Positions 1 to 9,992 of a stretch of 64,000 nt of DNA are shown piece after piece. Made by a program: the position numbers and the translations under genes. Origin of the DNA: Desmodesmus armatus (Eukaryota; Chlorophyta; Chlorophyceae; Sphaeropleales; Scenedesmaceae). How positions within the stretch are numbered: position 1 is the first letter of the stretch; the number at the start of each line of letters is the position of its first letter. The notes under the pieces are model-generated. The model did no database searches, was not told the DNA's origin, and worked only from the letters and a program-made list of their open reading frames with translations. Location: contig VIIQ02000698.1 in assembly GCA_007449985.2 (NCBI GenBank), positions 379,501 through 443,500 on the forward strand, in the 5' to 3' direction.

Positions 1-535
1 GGATAGCGGTTTTGAGCCCTATAGCTAGCTTGAGTAATCTGAGTGTTTTGGATGCTTTATGATGCGTGGGGTACAAGTGTAATGTATGGTGTTTCTTGGT
101 GTCAGGTGCCAATGGCTGTGACGCGTACGCAAGCAGACCAGCTTGTACTGCTGTACTGGATTCTCGCAACAAAGGCTGACAAACGTGCAAAAGGCATCCA
201 CGTTGTCTCTTCCCGCTAGAATGTGTCTATGCCGTCCTGCCAACCTGCTTCAATGTATATTGTGGTGCACCACAACGGCCAAGAGTTTGAAACGCGGCGG
301 GCGCCGCTCTGTCAACACCTTCCTGACCCTGCAGCCGCGTGCATAGTGCGCATTCTGCTGGCGCTATGATTGCGCCAAGCCAAGGCCTGTATGTCCCTCC
401 TTGACCAAGACAGTTGTGCAACTGCTATTTTTAAACCCGCCAAATCCCTTGCTGATGATCCTCGACTCTGATGGCGTGGGGTTGCAAGCAGTGCGCGATA
501 CCGTTCTGGTGGTGATACAGGGTTGTTTGTCCCTA

Positions 536-1580
536 GAGGATAGCAGCATGGCATTGGCAGGCGAGATGGTGATGGTGACGTCCAGAAAGCGCACCGCAGA
601 AACGATCTATGCAGGCAATGAGTGCAACGAGATGAACGCTGGATTGAAACGCCAGCAGGTGCAACAGGTGAGACGAAGGGGACTGCTGAAATTATGGACC
701 ATAGTGCCCATGCTCCCCCCTTCCTGCAGCCGAGCAATCCACCAGGTTATGGCCCAGACGGTTCCTAGAGCCATTCAAACATTTGCATGCGCTGATATGC
801 AGCTTCCTGGCACGGTGCACACACAGGACGAGGACACATGCAGCTTCAACTTCCCCTTGCAGCAGCAACAGGACCTTGGTCCCTTCTGGATCAGCTACGT
901 GCGCCCATCACTTCCAGAGAAGCAATGCGTTGCAAACCGCAGCAGGGAACCCTGGGAAGAGGAACAGCTGTCTGTCAGCCTGGCTCCGCCCCTCACACAG
1001 TAGGTGCCGTTTCTCCGGTGATGACTGTTCATACCATCCAGTGCAGAAGCAGAGCGATTGAGTTCTGTCCTTTACGTCACTCAAAATCTCGGCAGTCCCT
1101 ATTGCAGCTTAACAGCTACTGATGCACCAGGCATGCATGTTACACAGCAGACTGCTTCAGCAGCATGTTGCTTGCAGGCCTCCTTCCCTGCCTCCCCGCC
1201 TGACTGGCTGCGTGGTCCTGACTTGCAATCGCTGCTTTCCCCATCCTTGTGCCGACAGGGTTTGTGCTGAGGATGATGGCGTAGAGATGCAGGACACAGC
1301 CGACAGCAGCGAGTCAAGTGACACGTCAGGCTGCAGCTGCCACAGGACCTCACCAGGCCCTAGGCCAGCACTGCAGCAGCACACTCCTGCTGCAGCAGCT
1401 ACAGCAGCTGCCGCCGAAGCAGCAGCAGCAGCAGCTGTTGAGGAGGATGGTGGTGTCACATCCCCTCGCAGGCCCGCACCCGCAGCTGCTGCCAATGCCG
1501 CCGGTGTCATCGGTGCTCGTGCTGACGAGTCCTCGCTGTACTGTTGGGAGGTCCTGCAGCTGTCGCTGGACGACATGTGA
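536..1580 (+). CDS. Possible last exons of an unidentified gene
   Basis: I do not recognise this protein. One likely exon lies at about 536-667: it follows a pyrimidine-rich stretch ending in AG, is open, and ends in CAG before a good donor (GTGAGA). A second likely exon runs from about 1259, after a CAG acceptor, to the TGA at 1578-1580. It codes for an acidic Ser/Asp stretch, a long Ala tract and a Pro/Ala stretch, ending in LQLSLDDM. This composition matches the coding exons of the other genes here. The exon or exons between 730 and 1258 could not be resolved, because the obvious acceptor at 729 meets an in-frame stop. The 5' part would lie left of the window. It could also be non-coding. 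Confidence 0.3.
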
Positions 1581-1601
1581 CTGGATCTGCAGTGCTCCGT
1601 G

Positions 1602-1658
1602 TGTCCTGCATGCAAACCAAGTGTGTGAGGGACACACACTTGGTTTGCATGCAGGACA
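1602..1658. repeat. Perfect 26-bp inverted repeat (hairpin)
   Basis: The arms at 1602-1627 and 1633-1658 are perfectly complementary over 26 bases and are separated by a 5-base loop (AGGGA). The hairpin begins about 20 bases after the TGA of the possible exon ending at 1580, so it may lie in a 3' untranslated region. It could be a small-RNA precursor, a terminator-like structure or the remnant of a palindromic mobile element. Confidence 0.9.
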
Positions 1659-2912
1659 AACCAGCCAATTGCGCTGCCCTGTAAGGGTGCATGTCGCACC
1701 AGGATGGGTGTGCAGGCTGGCAGCTGCCTGCTGTGCTGGGGATGTCCTGCAACTGTGCATGGCCATCCGTGCTGCTTGGGCTGTTCCTTTATATGACTGC
1801 GTGTGGGATGGCTTGCTATAAGCTGCAGCCGTGGTTATTGTTGTGCTGATGGCCGCGTCAGCTATGGAGTGTTGCATGCCCACTGAGCACCGAGCGGCAG
1901 GGCCCACATGCCCCTGCGTTTGTTGCATGCATCCGCATGCTGATACTACGTGCAGGTCATGCACATTTGCCGACACTGTGAATGACACAGTCAATTGTGC
2001 TGTCCCACTTGCCACAGCTTTGGCACTTTTGGGGGCTCATGCTCCCCTGCAATCCACCTAATGACCGTATTTGTTTTTTTGGTGGATGGTTGTGAGCGGC
2101 CTGGAAAAAGGGTGACAGTGATGTGCTGCTGGCTGAACATCGTCCTGGACTTTTTGCAACCTGTGGACAGTGCCCAGCCTGCTTTTATGTGTGGCCGGCT
2201 TTGCTGCTGGTTGCTGGCCTCTGATTGCTACTTGAGCTGTGCTTGCCTATCAAGCGGTGTCTTTGCAGGAAAGAGGCTTGGCGCATGCAACTGCTGCTGC
2301 CAATCTGCAGCCGCTGCTGTGGTGTAAGGCTCGCATTGAAGTGCACTTCTGTTAGTGTGGATTGTGCTGAGGTTGGGGTGTCTGGGGCTGTGCTTCGTGA
2401 AATACACCAGTTGTCCATGTTGTGTTTGCTGGCAGAGTTGCCGTTCTGTGGAAGGCTGCTGATGAAGTCTTGCTAGCAGTGTAGCTCAGAGTGATTCCTG
2501 CACAGCCAGATCTGCTGTGCTGGTGCCACCTGCACAAACCAGGTGACACGCCTCTGAGCTTGTGATGCCTATCGTGTGCTGGCCTGATTGCCGTAGTGTG
2601 CCTGCAGAACTCTGTGATTTGCAGATCTATCGGCTGTGTTGGGTGCCTGTAGGGGACTGTATGAACACGATTCCCCTGCGATCGGCTTGGGAGGTAGCCC
2701 AGTGCCTTTGTTTGGCTTGCCTAACTGCAAGCCAACCCTATTCCACCCTACTGAGGCCTGTGGCTGGCTGCAATGATCGCCCCTGGGCCCACACTGGAGC
2801 ACCGCGAGCTGATCTGCATGTGCGTAGAAGTTCTTGTGCAAGCGCTGTTGTATGTATGTGTGTGTTTTGGCATAGGATATATTGTGTCTGGGGGGCGGGG
2901 CGGGGGAGGGGG
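1659..2912. other. Gene-poor stretch
   Basis: No conserved protein, RNA gene or convincing exon was recognised on either strand. Short open frames exist, but they lack credible splice partners and resemble nothing I know. The stretch ends in a G-rich run at about 2890-2914 that leads into the satellite array. Confidence 0.5.
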
Positions 2913-3650
2913 GGCATGTGGCCAGTCTTCTCAGTTGACTGTCCAGGCGGTGTTGTATCTGGATGGCCTTTCAGGGCAGCACAGCTGTAGCGGCCGCGGC
3001 CGGCATCCGTGATTGCGGCGGCAATTCACCTGTTTGACCTGCAGTGCAGGCGCTGTTGTATGTGTGGGGGTGTGGACATGTGGCCAGGCTTTGCAACTGA
3101 CTGCCCAAGCAACGTTGCATCTGCAGGGCCTTTCAAGACAGCACAGCTGTGGCAGCCATGCCGGGCATTTGCATTTGCGGCGAAAATCCATCTGCCGCGT
3201 CTGGTGCAGTGCAGGCGCTTTTATTCGTGTGGGTGTGGACATGTGGCCAGGTTGTGCAACTGACTGCCCAAGCAACGTTGCATCTGCAGGGCCTTTCAAG
3301 ACAGCACAGCTGTGGCAGCCATGTCGGGCATTTGCAGTTGCGGCGAAAATCCATCTGCCGCGTCTGGTGCAGTGCAGGCGCTTTTATTCGTGTGGGTGTG
3401 GACACGTGGCCTGGTTGTGCAACTGACTGCCCAAGCAACGTTGCATCTGCAGGGCTTTTCAAGACAGCACAGCTGTGGCAGCCACGGCGGGCATTTGCAG
3501 TTGCAGCGGCAACCCATCTGTCGCATCTGGTGCAGTGCAGGCGCTTTTATTCGTGTGGGTGCACCCACACGTGTGGACATGTGGCCAGGCTTTGCAACTG
3601 ACTGCCCAGGCAACATCGCAATTTGAGGACCTTATAAGGCGGCACAGCTG
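2913..3650. repeat. 163-bp tandem repeat array
   Basis: The landmark motif GACATGTGGCCAGG, or a close variant, recurs at about 2913, 3075, 3238, 3401 and 3576. The intervals are 162, 163, 163 and 175 bases. The extra 12 bases in the last interval form a small palindrome around GTGGGTGCACCCAC. The first copy is the most diverged; the three central copies are nearly identical. Because 163 is not a multiple of three, the open frames through the array shift between copies, which argues against a repeated protein domain. Confidence 0.9.
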
Positions 3651-4048
3651 TGGCGGCATCGGGCCCTGTGTGCAACGGCTGCCGCATTCCGTCCGTAAAG
3701 TGTGAGGTGTCATTTGTTCATCTGTTGGGGGCTCAGCTGCTTCGGGGACCGGCACATGATAGAAGGGCCTTACAGGTCTTGAGTGTCATTTGTTGGCAGT
3801 TGACACCACTGCCTGGCAGGGTGACTCACCCTGCTCACTGACTGCCCTGTGACTCATGGGCTTGTGAAGCCATGAAGCCCAGCTTGTGAGGTTGGCCACC
3901 CTGCTGCCTAGCTGATAGAGCCACCACTTGTGCCAATATGGGGCACGGGCGGTGCAGGCTGTACGCAATGGTAGGACTGTGTGGGAGTGCCGATCTCTGC
4001 CCGTGACGAGGATAAGGCAGACGTGGGTTGGCAGCATGGGTATGACAT

Positions 4049-4136
4049 GACATATGTTGTGTGTATGGCTTTTGAAGGACATCTGTTGTGTGTATGGCTT
4101 TTGAAGGACATATGTTGTGTGTATGTTTTGAAGGAC
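4049..4136. repeat. 31-bp direct repeat, three copies
   Basis: A unit of about 31 bases, built around GTTGTGTGTATGGCTTTTG and ending GAAGGACAT, occurs three times head to tail. The third copy is shortened by a few bases. It is a minisatellite with no visible coding role. Confidence 0.85.
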
Positions 4137-4940
4137 GGATCCACAATAGTGACAGTCAGCGCAGGGCATCTGTATTTCTGTTCTGATCTCCACATATACA
4201 ATGGCTGCTAGCCTGAGGGTTGCTGCTACAAGCCCTGAAGAGTGCAAGCTGCTGCACCTTTGGCAATTGATGGAGTGTGGCTGCATTGGTGTGCCCCAGA
4301 GGTCGGCCTTGGCAATCACACATGCCGCCGAGCTAATGATTGGGACTCTTGTCGGTGCTTGTTCACGTGCTTGCAATGCACAACGTGTCTTTGAAGGATG
4401 GCCTTGACACTTGGTTTGGTAAAGGGTGCCTGACTCCACACACTTGGTTGCTGTTGTTTCAGATGTGCCTATATGAACATACCCAGTTCAATGCTGCAAG
4501 GTTTGGTTGTCTTGCTTGAATCTGCTTGATTGTTGTGTTGTGGAAGACAGGCAACCCGACTCGGTGCCACAGCGCATGCCCATCATGGTTCTCCGGCATA
4601 GCTGCCTGAAGTGTGCTGACCGTCATGGCATGACCTGCGACATGCAGGTACTTGTCATGATGCACAATCAGGTGGTTTTGTATGCTTGTTGGGTCACATC
4701 ATATCAACCTGGCGGCAGCTCCAGGCAGTTCCCGGAGCACCCCTGCTCATGCATGTTACTGGCTGCTTGCAGTTGGCTGGCATGCGAGTTGTTTGTCTGT
4801 CAGGTCAGTGTTACTGTTGCAGTTCAACTGAACTGTAGTGTGTGAGACAGTCCGTGTCCAGAAGCACATGCCCATTGAAAGTTAGTCAGCCAGTGTTGTT
4901 TTGCTGTTGTCCTGCTTGTGAGATGTAATTTCTGTGAGAT

Positions 4941-5012
4941 GTACGGTTGTCAGGTCAGTATTGCTGTTGCTAACAGGTATGGTCAGGTCAGTGTTGCTGT
5001 TGCTAACAGGTT
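4941..5012. repeat. 36-bp direct repeat, two copies
   Basis: Two adjacent units share GTCAGGTCAGT and TTGCTGTTGCTAACAGG. A third, weaker copy of the first half lies near 4798. It is a short local duplication. Confidence 0.8.
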
Positions 5013-7650
5013 ATGTGAGACTGGTCAATCCTTGGCTGTCACTTGCTCAATCGGCCATGGGCATAATCGATGGCTGGCTGGTTGAGACACCAGGGTTTCA
5101 GGGGGCAAGGCAGGAGTGCAGAACTGCTGTACACTGGCCCCAGAATGTTGTGGAGAGAAAGGAAGGTATGCCACGTGTTTTTTTTTAGGGTTGCCACGTG
5201 TGGTCTTTGAGGGCCCTTTGTTCTTGTGCACCTTCTACCACCACCCCCCTGGTTCACTGATGTTGGCGAGTCTGAGGTACGCGGGCAACTTGCCCGCAGT
5301 GCTGAGCAATGCTGCTGGGTGCAGAGCACTGCAGCTCTTCTGTCCTGCACTGGCTGTTGGTTGGGGCCTCATGAGGCATTAGGTGGCACCTAACCACTAA
5401 CTAGTGGGCTGGAGTGGCATCTGTGAAGTATTGATACTTAGTATGGTTTCTGTGGGTGCCACTATGTTGGAATCATACCTTGGCGACACATCAGACAGCA
5501 GTTCTGTGTAGGTAGAGTGAGCGGAGTAGGGCTGAGGGGTCTGCACTCTGCTTACTGCTGGGTACATAGCTTCTGCCAGTATCGCTGCACCAGCAGGGAC
5601 TGCGCATCCTGCTGTTCTGCTGTGTTGCTCGAAAGGACCGTCTTGCATGCATGTGACTGAGCCTTTATTACTGATAACCTGGCCGCGGCGTACACAACGC
5701 ATGCGTGGCTGTGTGTCTTGTGTGCATTTTTGGAAGTGGCTGCCAGTTTTGCAAGTGGTCCCAGCGCCCCCTGATTGCTGTCAGCGACAGTGTGAGTATT
5801 GAGGCAGTGAGTACATGTATGGGGGCGCCAGTTGCAAATTGCGAGTATGGGGACAGTGTTGATTGTTGCTGCATATGGTACTACACAAAGGGTTGATGGG
5901 GCGTGATTCGTACTGAGCCGTCACGGGCGATGTGGTGGGAGCAACACAATCACTCATGCCGTCAACTTGGGGCCAGGGTTCTTTGCCATTCTTGTGTGTT
6001 TGTTGGCAGTCTTGTGTGTGTTTTGCACTGCAGCTTTGCTGATGGTGGTGCAAGTAGAACAAAACCACTGGTGTGAGCGGCACCTAGCGCCCCGCTTGTA
6101 GTGCTGGCAAGCGGCTTGATCAACAGTGCACCTAGAAGCTCCAAGGGCAGCTCAGTGAGGGAAAACTCCCACAGCTTGCATCTCCAGATGCAAGGCACTG
6201 TAAAAAGAAGGCTTGGCACAAGCTCACACTGTGGCTGCATTGTTGATCTGCATGCTGGCAACCCCTTGTGTGCTGTGCTGTGTTGTGCCATGCTCCACAC
6301 TGGCTGAAGCCCCAGGTTTTGATGAGTGCCGATAGTTGTGTTGGCCCGCGGCCAACTTCCAACCATGCGGCAGCGGAGGTGTTAGGTGCTTGCTGGGGCA
6401 GGACAACCACTGCCTTTGTTTGAAAGGGATATCACAGACGTACTACAGTAGGTATTGAGTTGTGATGTGTTGCCATGGCTGTGTGTTGTTTAGTAGGGTA
6501 TAAGCAGTACTGTGTCTGACTATGATTGATTGATACTTCACACAATATGTCAGTCGTTTGATGCCTGCTGTTGGGACAGCCGACACAGCTGCGGCGTGAC
6601 TCCTTTGTGTCGTCACTACTTCTACTACTTTACTACATAGCCGAAAGGCATGCACATGAAAGGCGCTTCCAGGTACAACTGCGCACGCTGCACGCTTACC
6701 ATATTAGCAGAGGCAAGCCGGCCGACTTGTATGGGTATAGGTGTGACTGGGCGGCTGCAGGCCTGGTGTGTTGCAGTGAGGTTCTGTTCAGTTGTTGGCA
6801 GTGTGCTGACCCTGACACACCTGGCTGGACAGGCTCATGTGCAGTCTTCCCAGGACACAGTTGTCAAGGGCGTAGATGTGTTTGTTTGGATGGTGTGTTA
6901 TTGTTGCTGGTGCTGCAGCTGTGCAGACCATCCCAGACACACTGGTGGGGGCTGATCAGGTGGTTTGGTGTCAGAGGCTTCTGGGTTAAGGGTGCAGTTC
7001 TTTCTGTCTCCCTCGCTCGCACAGTGTGTCTAGGTGCGTGTTGCAGCAAGGATACCAAATTGATCTTTCTGGATGCCTTTTTGTGTGTATGTGTGTGCTG
7101 GGGTCACTTTGCTGGCCAGGCCTCCTTACATGGGGCCGATAGGTTTGGTTCAGAGGCTCTGAAATTTCATTGCGCTGCATCTGTTGGTTGGTTGGTTGGT
7201 GGTCTCACAGCAGCGGCAAGAAGCAGGAAGTGACACGTTCATGGCTCTGCTTGGTGCATGTACTGCACATTGTGATGCCAGGCGCCAAAGTGCAGCTGTA
7301 TAAGACTTTTTCTGTCACTGCTGATCAGATCCCAACCCCTTGTGCATGTGGCATTGTGCTTCTGCAGTGGGGCAGCGCGTGCTGCTGGTGAGGGTGGGCA
7401 CACAACAGTCTCTCACTGTGGCGCTGACATGACACTCTTTGCTGCTGGTGGTGTGTAGCTTCAGCTGCACACATGTTGCCGGCAAGAATTGCCGCATTCA
7501 ATTCTTTGTTGCTGTCACGAGTGACTCTTTTGGAGGTAGCTTTCGTTGACAATGTGTGTAACTTGCCATGACACGCTACACGACACATTGATCAGGAGGT
7601 GTGTCCCACACTGTGACGAATTGTATCAGCTGCATCTGCTGCCACTGACT

Positions 7651-7708
7651 AATTCGTCAGCCAGTCCCCAAACCAACCACCACTGGTTTGGGGACTGGCT
7701 GACAAATT
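7651..7708. repeat. 25-bp inverted repeat (hairpin)
   Basis: The arms at 7651-7675 and 7684-7708 pair at 24 of 25 positions, with an 8-base loop (ACCACCAC). The hairpin lies about 280 bases downstream of the stop codon of the early-light-induced protein gene, outside any recognised gene. Its size and pairing suit a small-RNA precursor or a short palindromic element. Confidence 0.9.
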
Positions 7709-7940
7709 GAGGCTGTGGAAGCTATGAACCCAGCCTGTTCCCGAGCCCAAAGGTAGCACTCCACAAATCACAAAGGACCGTCGTAGCAAGACATTCTGGT
7801 GCCAAATTCAGCGCTGTTACACTCCTGCATTGTCTGGACAACCCATAACGTCAATTCTTATAGAACAGTAGACAGCCACAGCGTGACTGACCGTCGCAGA
7901 CACACACTCACAGTCACCTCTCACTCTCACTCGACCCACC

Positions 7941-7941
<1 letters not shown>

Positions 7942-7989
<48 letters not shown>
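7942..7989. repeat. (CTG)16 trinucleotide tract
   Basis: Sixteen uninterrupted CTG units, read as CAG on the minus strand, begin one base after the stop codon of the early-light-induced protein gene. They therefore form the first part of its 3' untranslated region. Confidence 0.95.
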
Positions 7990-7990
<1 letters not shown>

Positions 7991-7992
<2 letters not shown>

Positions 7993-9569
7993 AGAAAATA
8001 GCCCTGCCAGTGATGGCCTCAGTAATGAAGAGGCCGGCTGTGCCAATCATGGCGATCCTGCCCACCCAAAGCTCTAGGTTTGTATCAAACAGGGCCAGTG
8101 CTGCCTGAATGCCGCCACCGTTCATGTTCTCGGTGGTTGCTGATGCAAACAGGTCCTGCACAGCACAGGACGGCACAGCATGGCACAGCGCGCAAACATC
8201 TCAGTGAGGCGCAACTGTGAACTACAAACAAAACTGCTGCATGCCACCCATCTCGTGTGCTGCGGTGATTGAACTCTAACACAACACAGGTATCAAGCAC
8301 ATGGTGTTTATCACGAATAGTATCAAAAGCATTTACCACATGAACCTGCTGTCAGTATCTGACAAACACCAGCAGCAGTCAAGTGTGACAGACAGATGCA
8401 AAGCTGGGCCCCAGCCATACCTTGAGTGAGCTGCCCGAGCTGAACTTGGGGAAGAGTGATGCCAGTGTGAATGTGAGGGACAGCAGCAGCACGCCAAACA
8501 CATCGCCAGCCAGCTGCTCTCCTGCAGGCACTTGGGTCTTCAGCTCAGCCAGGGCCATGCCGGCAAAGCCAAGCATAGCCATGCGACCGTTGAGGCGCTG
8601 TATTGGGGAGCACCAGCAGCGGGTACACGTGACACAGCAACAGCAGCAGATGCGTGTCAGCAGCAGTCACAGCTGAGAGAGGAGGGTTGGTTGATCTGAG
8701 GAGGCCTGTGTTGGGATGATTTCGTCACTGGGCTTGTGGTATGGCAACAGCTATTGCATGGTGCAGAGTAGTGTAGCTGGTCAGCACAAGCCTGCTGCTG
8801 CTCTGCAGCTGCTACTCATCTACTTCTGCACCTGGTGCTGTCATGTGCTCGGCCCTACAGTGAGCTGTATCCCAGGACACTCAACCGTGCAGAGTGAAAT
8901 CACTGCTGTCCTCACGCATGTAACCTCTGTCAGAAGCAGCAGTAACCCGCTGCTGCAAAAGCACTCCCAGCTCATCATGCCTACGGTCTGCCTCTTCATC
9001 AGCTGGCAGCAGACATGCATGAAGCCAGCCCTTTCCTTTCTGTATTAAACAGGGAGCAGACCTCAACAACACAAACAGCCTCAACTGCAGATGCTGTCGA
9101 ACGCTGCAACATAAGCCAGCCTGTGGTACATCACTCACCTCTGGAAGAGAGCCGTTGAATGCAAACACATCCCGAGCTGTCTCAGTGTCCTGAGGGAGCA
9201 CCAGCACTGGTGGTGGGCTTGCTGCTGCTGCTGGCATTGAGTTGTCGGCTGCTGCTCGCACCACAAGGCGCCTGCTGCCTGCTGCTGCTGGCCGCAACAC
9301 GCTGCGGCTGGTGCTCTTCACCGCCTGCAGAAGTGCAAAGAGGGGCCCGTGGGGGGTTCAATTGCGATCTATACAGTTCATGACGCGGTTGAGCCTTCCA
9401 TGCTCCACACCACCACATCCATGGCATCTGTGTGGTGCTGTGAGTGGGTGTGGTGGTGCTGAACAGCAGGGTGCCCAATTTGCTGCTTTGCTGTGGGTGG
9501 CCTGACATATTCAAAACAATATCACATACTAAAGCTAAGGGATCGTTGCGCTACCTGAGCAGACCGCAT
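7991..9569 (-). CDS. Early-light-induced protein (ELIP), chloroplast
   Basis: This is a thylakoid protein of the light-harvesting superfamily; ELIPs bind pigment and protect against excess light. The model has four exons, all joining in phase: 9569-9555, 9324-9139, 8597-8421 and 8155-7991, giving about 180 residues. The first exon codes only for MRSAQ. The next carries a Ser/Arg/Ala-rich transit peptide (KSTSRSVLRPAAAGSRRLVV). Across the second junction the frame reads PERLNGRMAMLGFAG, the chlorophyll-binding helix 1 motif. A hydrophobic helix 2 follows, and the last exon holds helix 3 (ELWVGRIAMIGTAGLF). The ATG in exon 1 is chosen because exon 2 has an in-frame stop just upstream of its acceptor and no ATG of its own near the right place. 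Family assignment is secure; the tiny first exon is less so. Confidence 0.88.
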
Positions 9570-9992
9570 TCCGCACTTCAGGGCCATTCTGCTGTGGCGA
9601 TTGGGTGGCACAGAAGAGTCCTGAGCAAATGAAGACGGATCTGGACGTCGGCGTTGCTGCTGTTGGAAAGACGCTGCAGTAAGTGTCCAATTGATGAGCC
9701 AAACAATTGTTGTCGGTTAGTCATGGGCGGTTTGACTCAGGCTGTAGCGTAGCATGTGACAGCCAAGCTCCCAACAATGGCACTCACTCCTCACCCTTCA
9801 TGCAGAGACACGTCGTTGACGCCTGGCGAAAGCAAACACCAGCATAGCACTTACCCCAGGCTGGACCAGCCTGGTGCACCACACCACAGCAGCCACGCGC
9901 TGTGCAGCGCACTGCCACGAAGTGAGCGCAACACACCTCCCTCAAAACTGACAACTGTACGCACTGCAACTGTATCAAGCACATGCCAGCTG
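9570..9992. other. Intergenic stretch between FMO 3' end and ELIP start
   Basis: These 423 bases separate the ELIP start from the stop of the next minus-strand gene. They should hold the ELIP promoter and the FMO 3' untranslated region. No TATA box, clear repeat or further exon was recognised. Confidence 0.5.

Larger units (their letters stand above)
3651..7650. other. Long gene-poor stretch with minor repeats
   Basis: No recognisable gene was found across about 4 kb. The longest open frame (6571-7233, plus strand) has an unusual Cys/Trp-rich composition, no known motif and no neighbouring exons. The stretch contains the 31-bp and 36-bp direct repeats listed separately. Confidence 0.5.

Noticed and set aside
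3009..3626. Overlapping Cys-rich open frames across the 163-bp array
   Set aside because: The unit length is not a multiple of three, so the frame changes from copy to copy. Openness reflects base composition, not a repeated domain.
6571..7233. A 220-codon open frame on the plus strand
   Set aside because: No recognisable motif, odd Cys/Trp-rich composition and no supporting exon structure.
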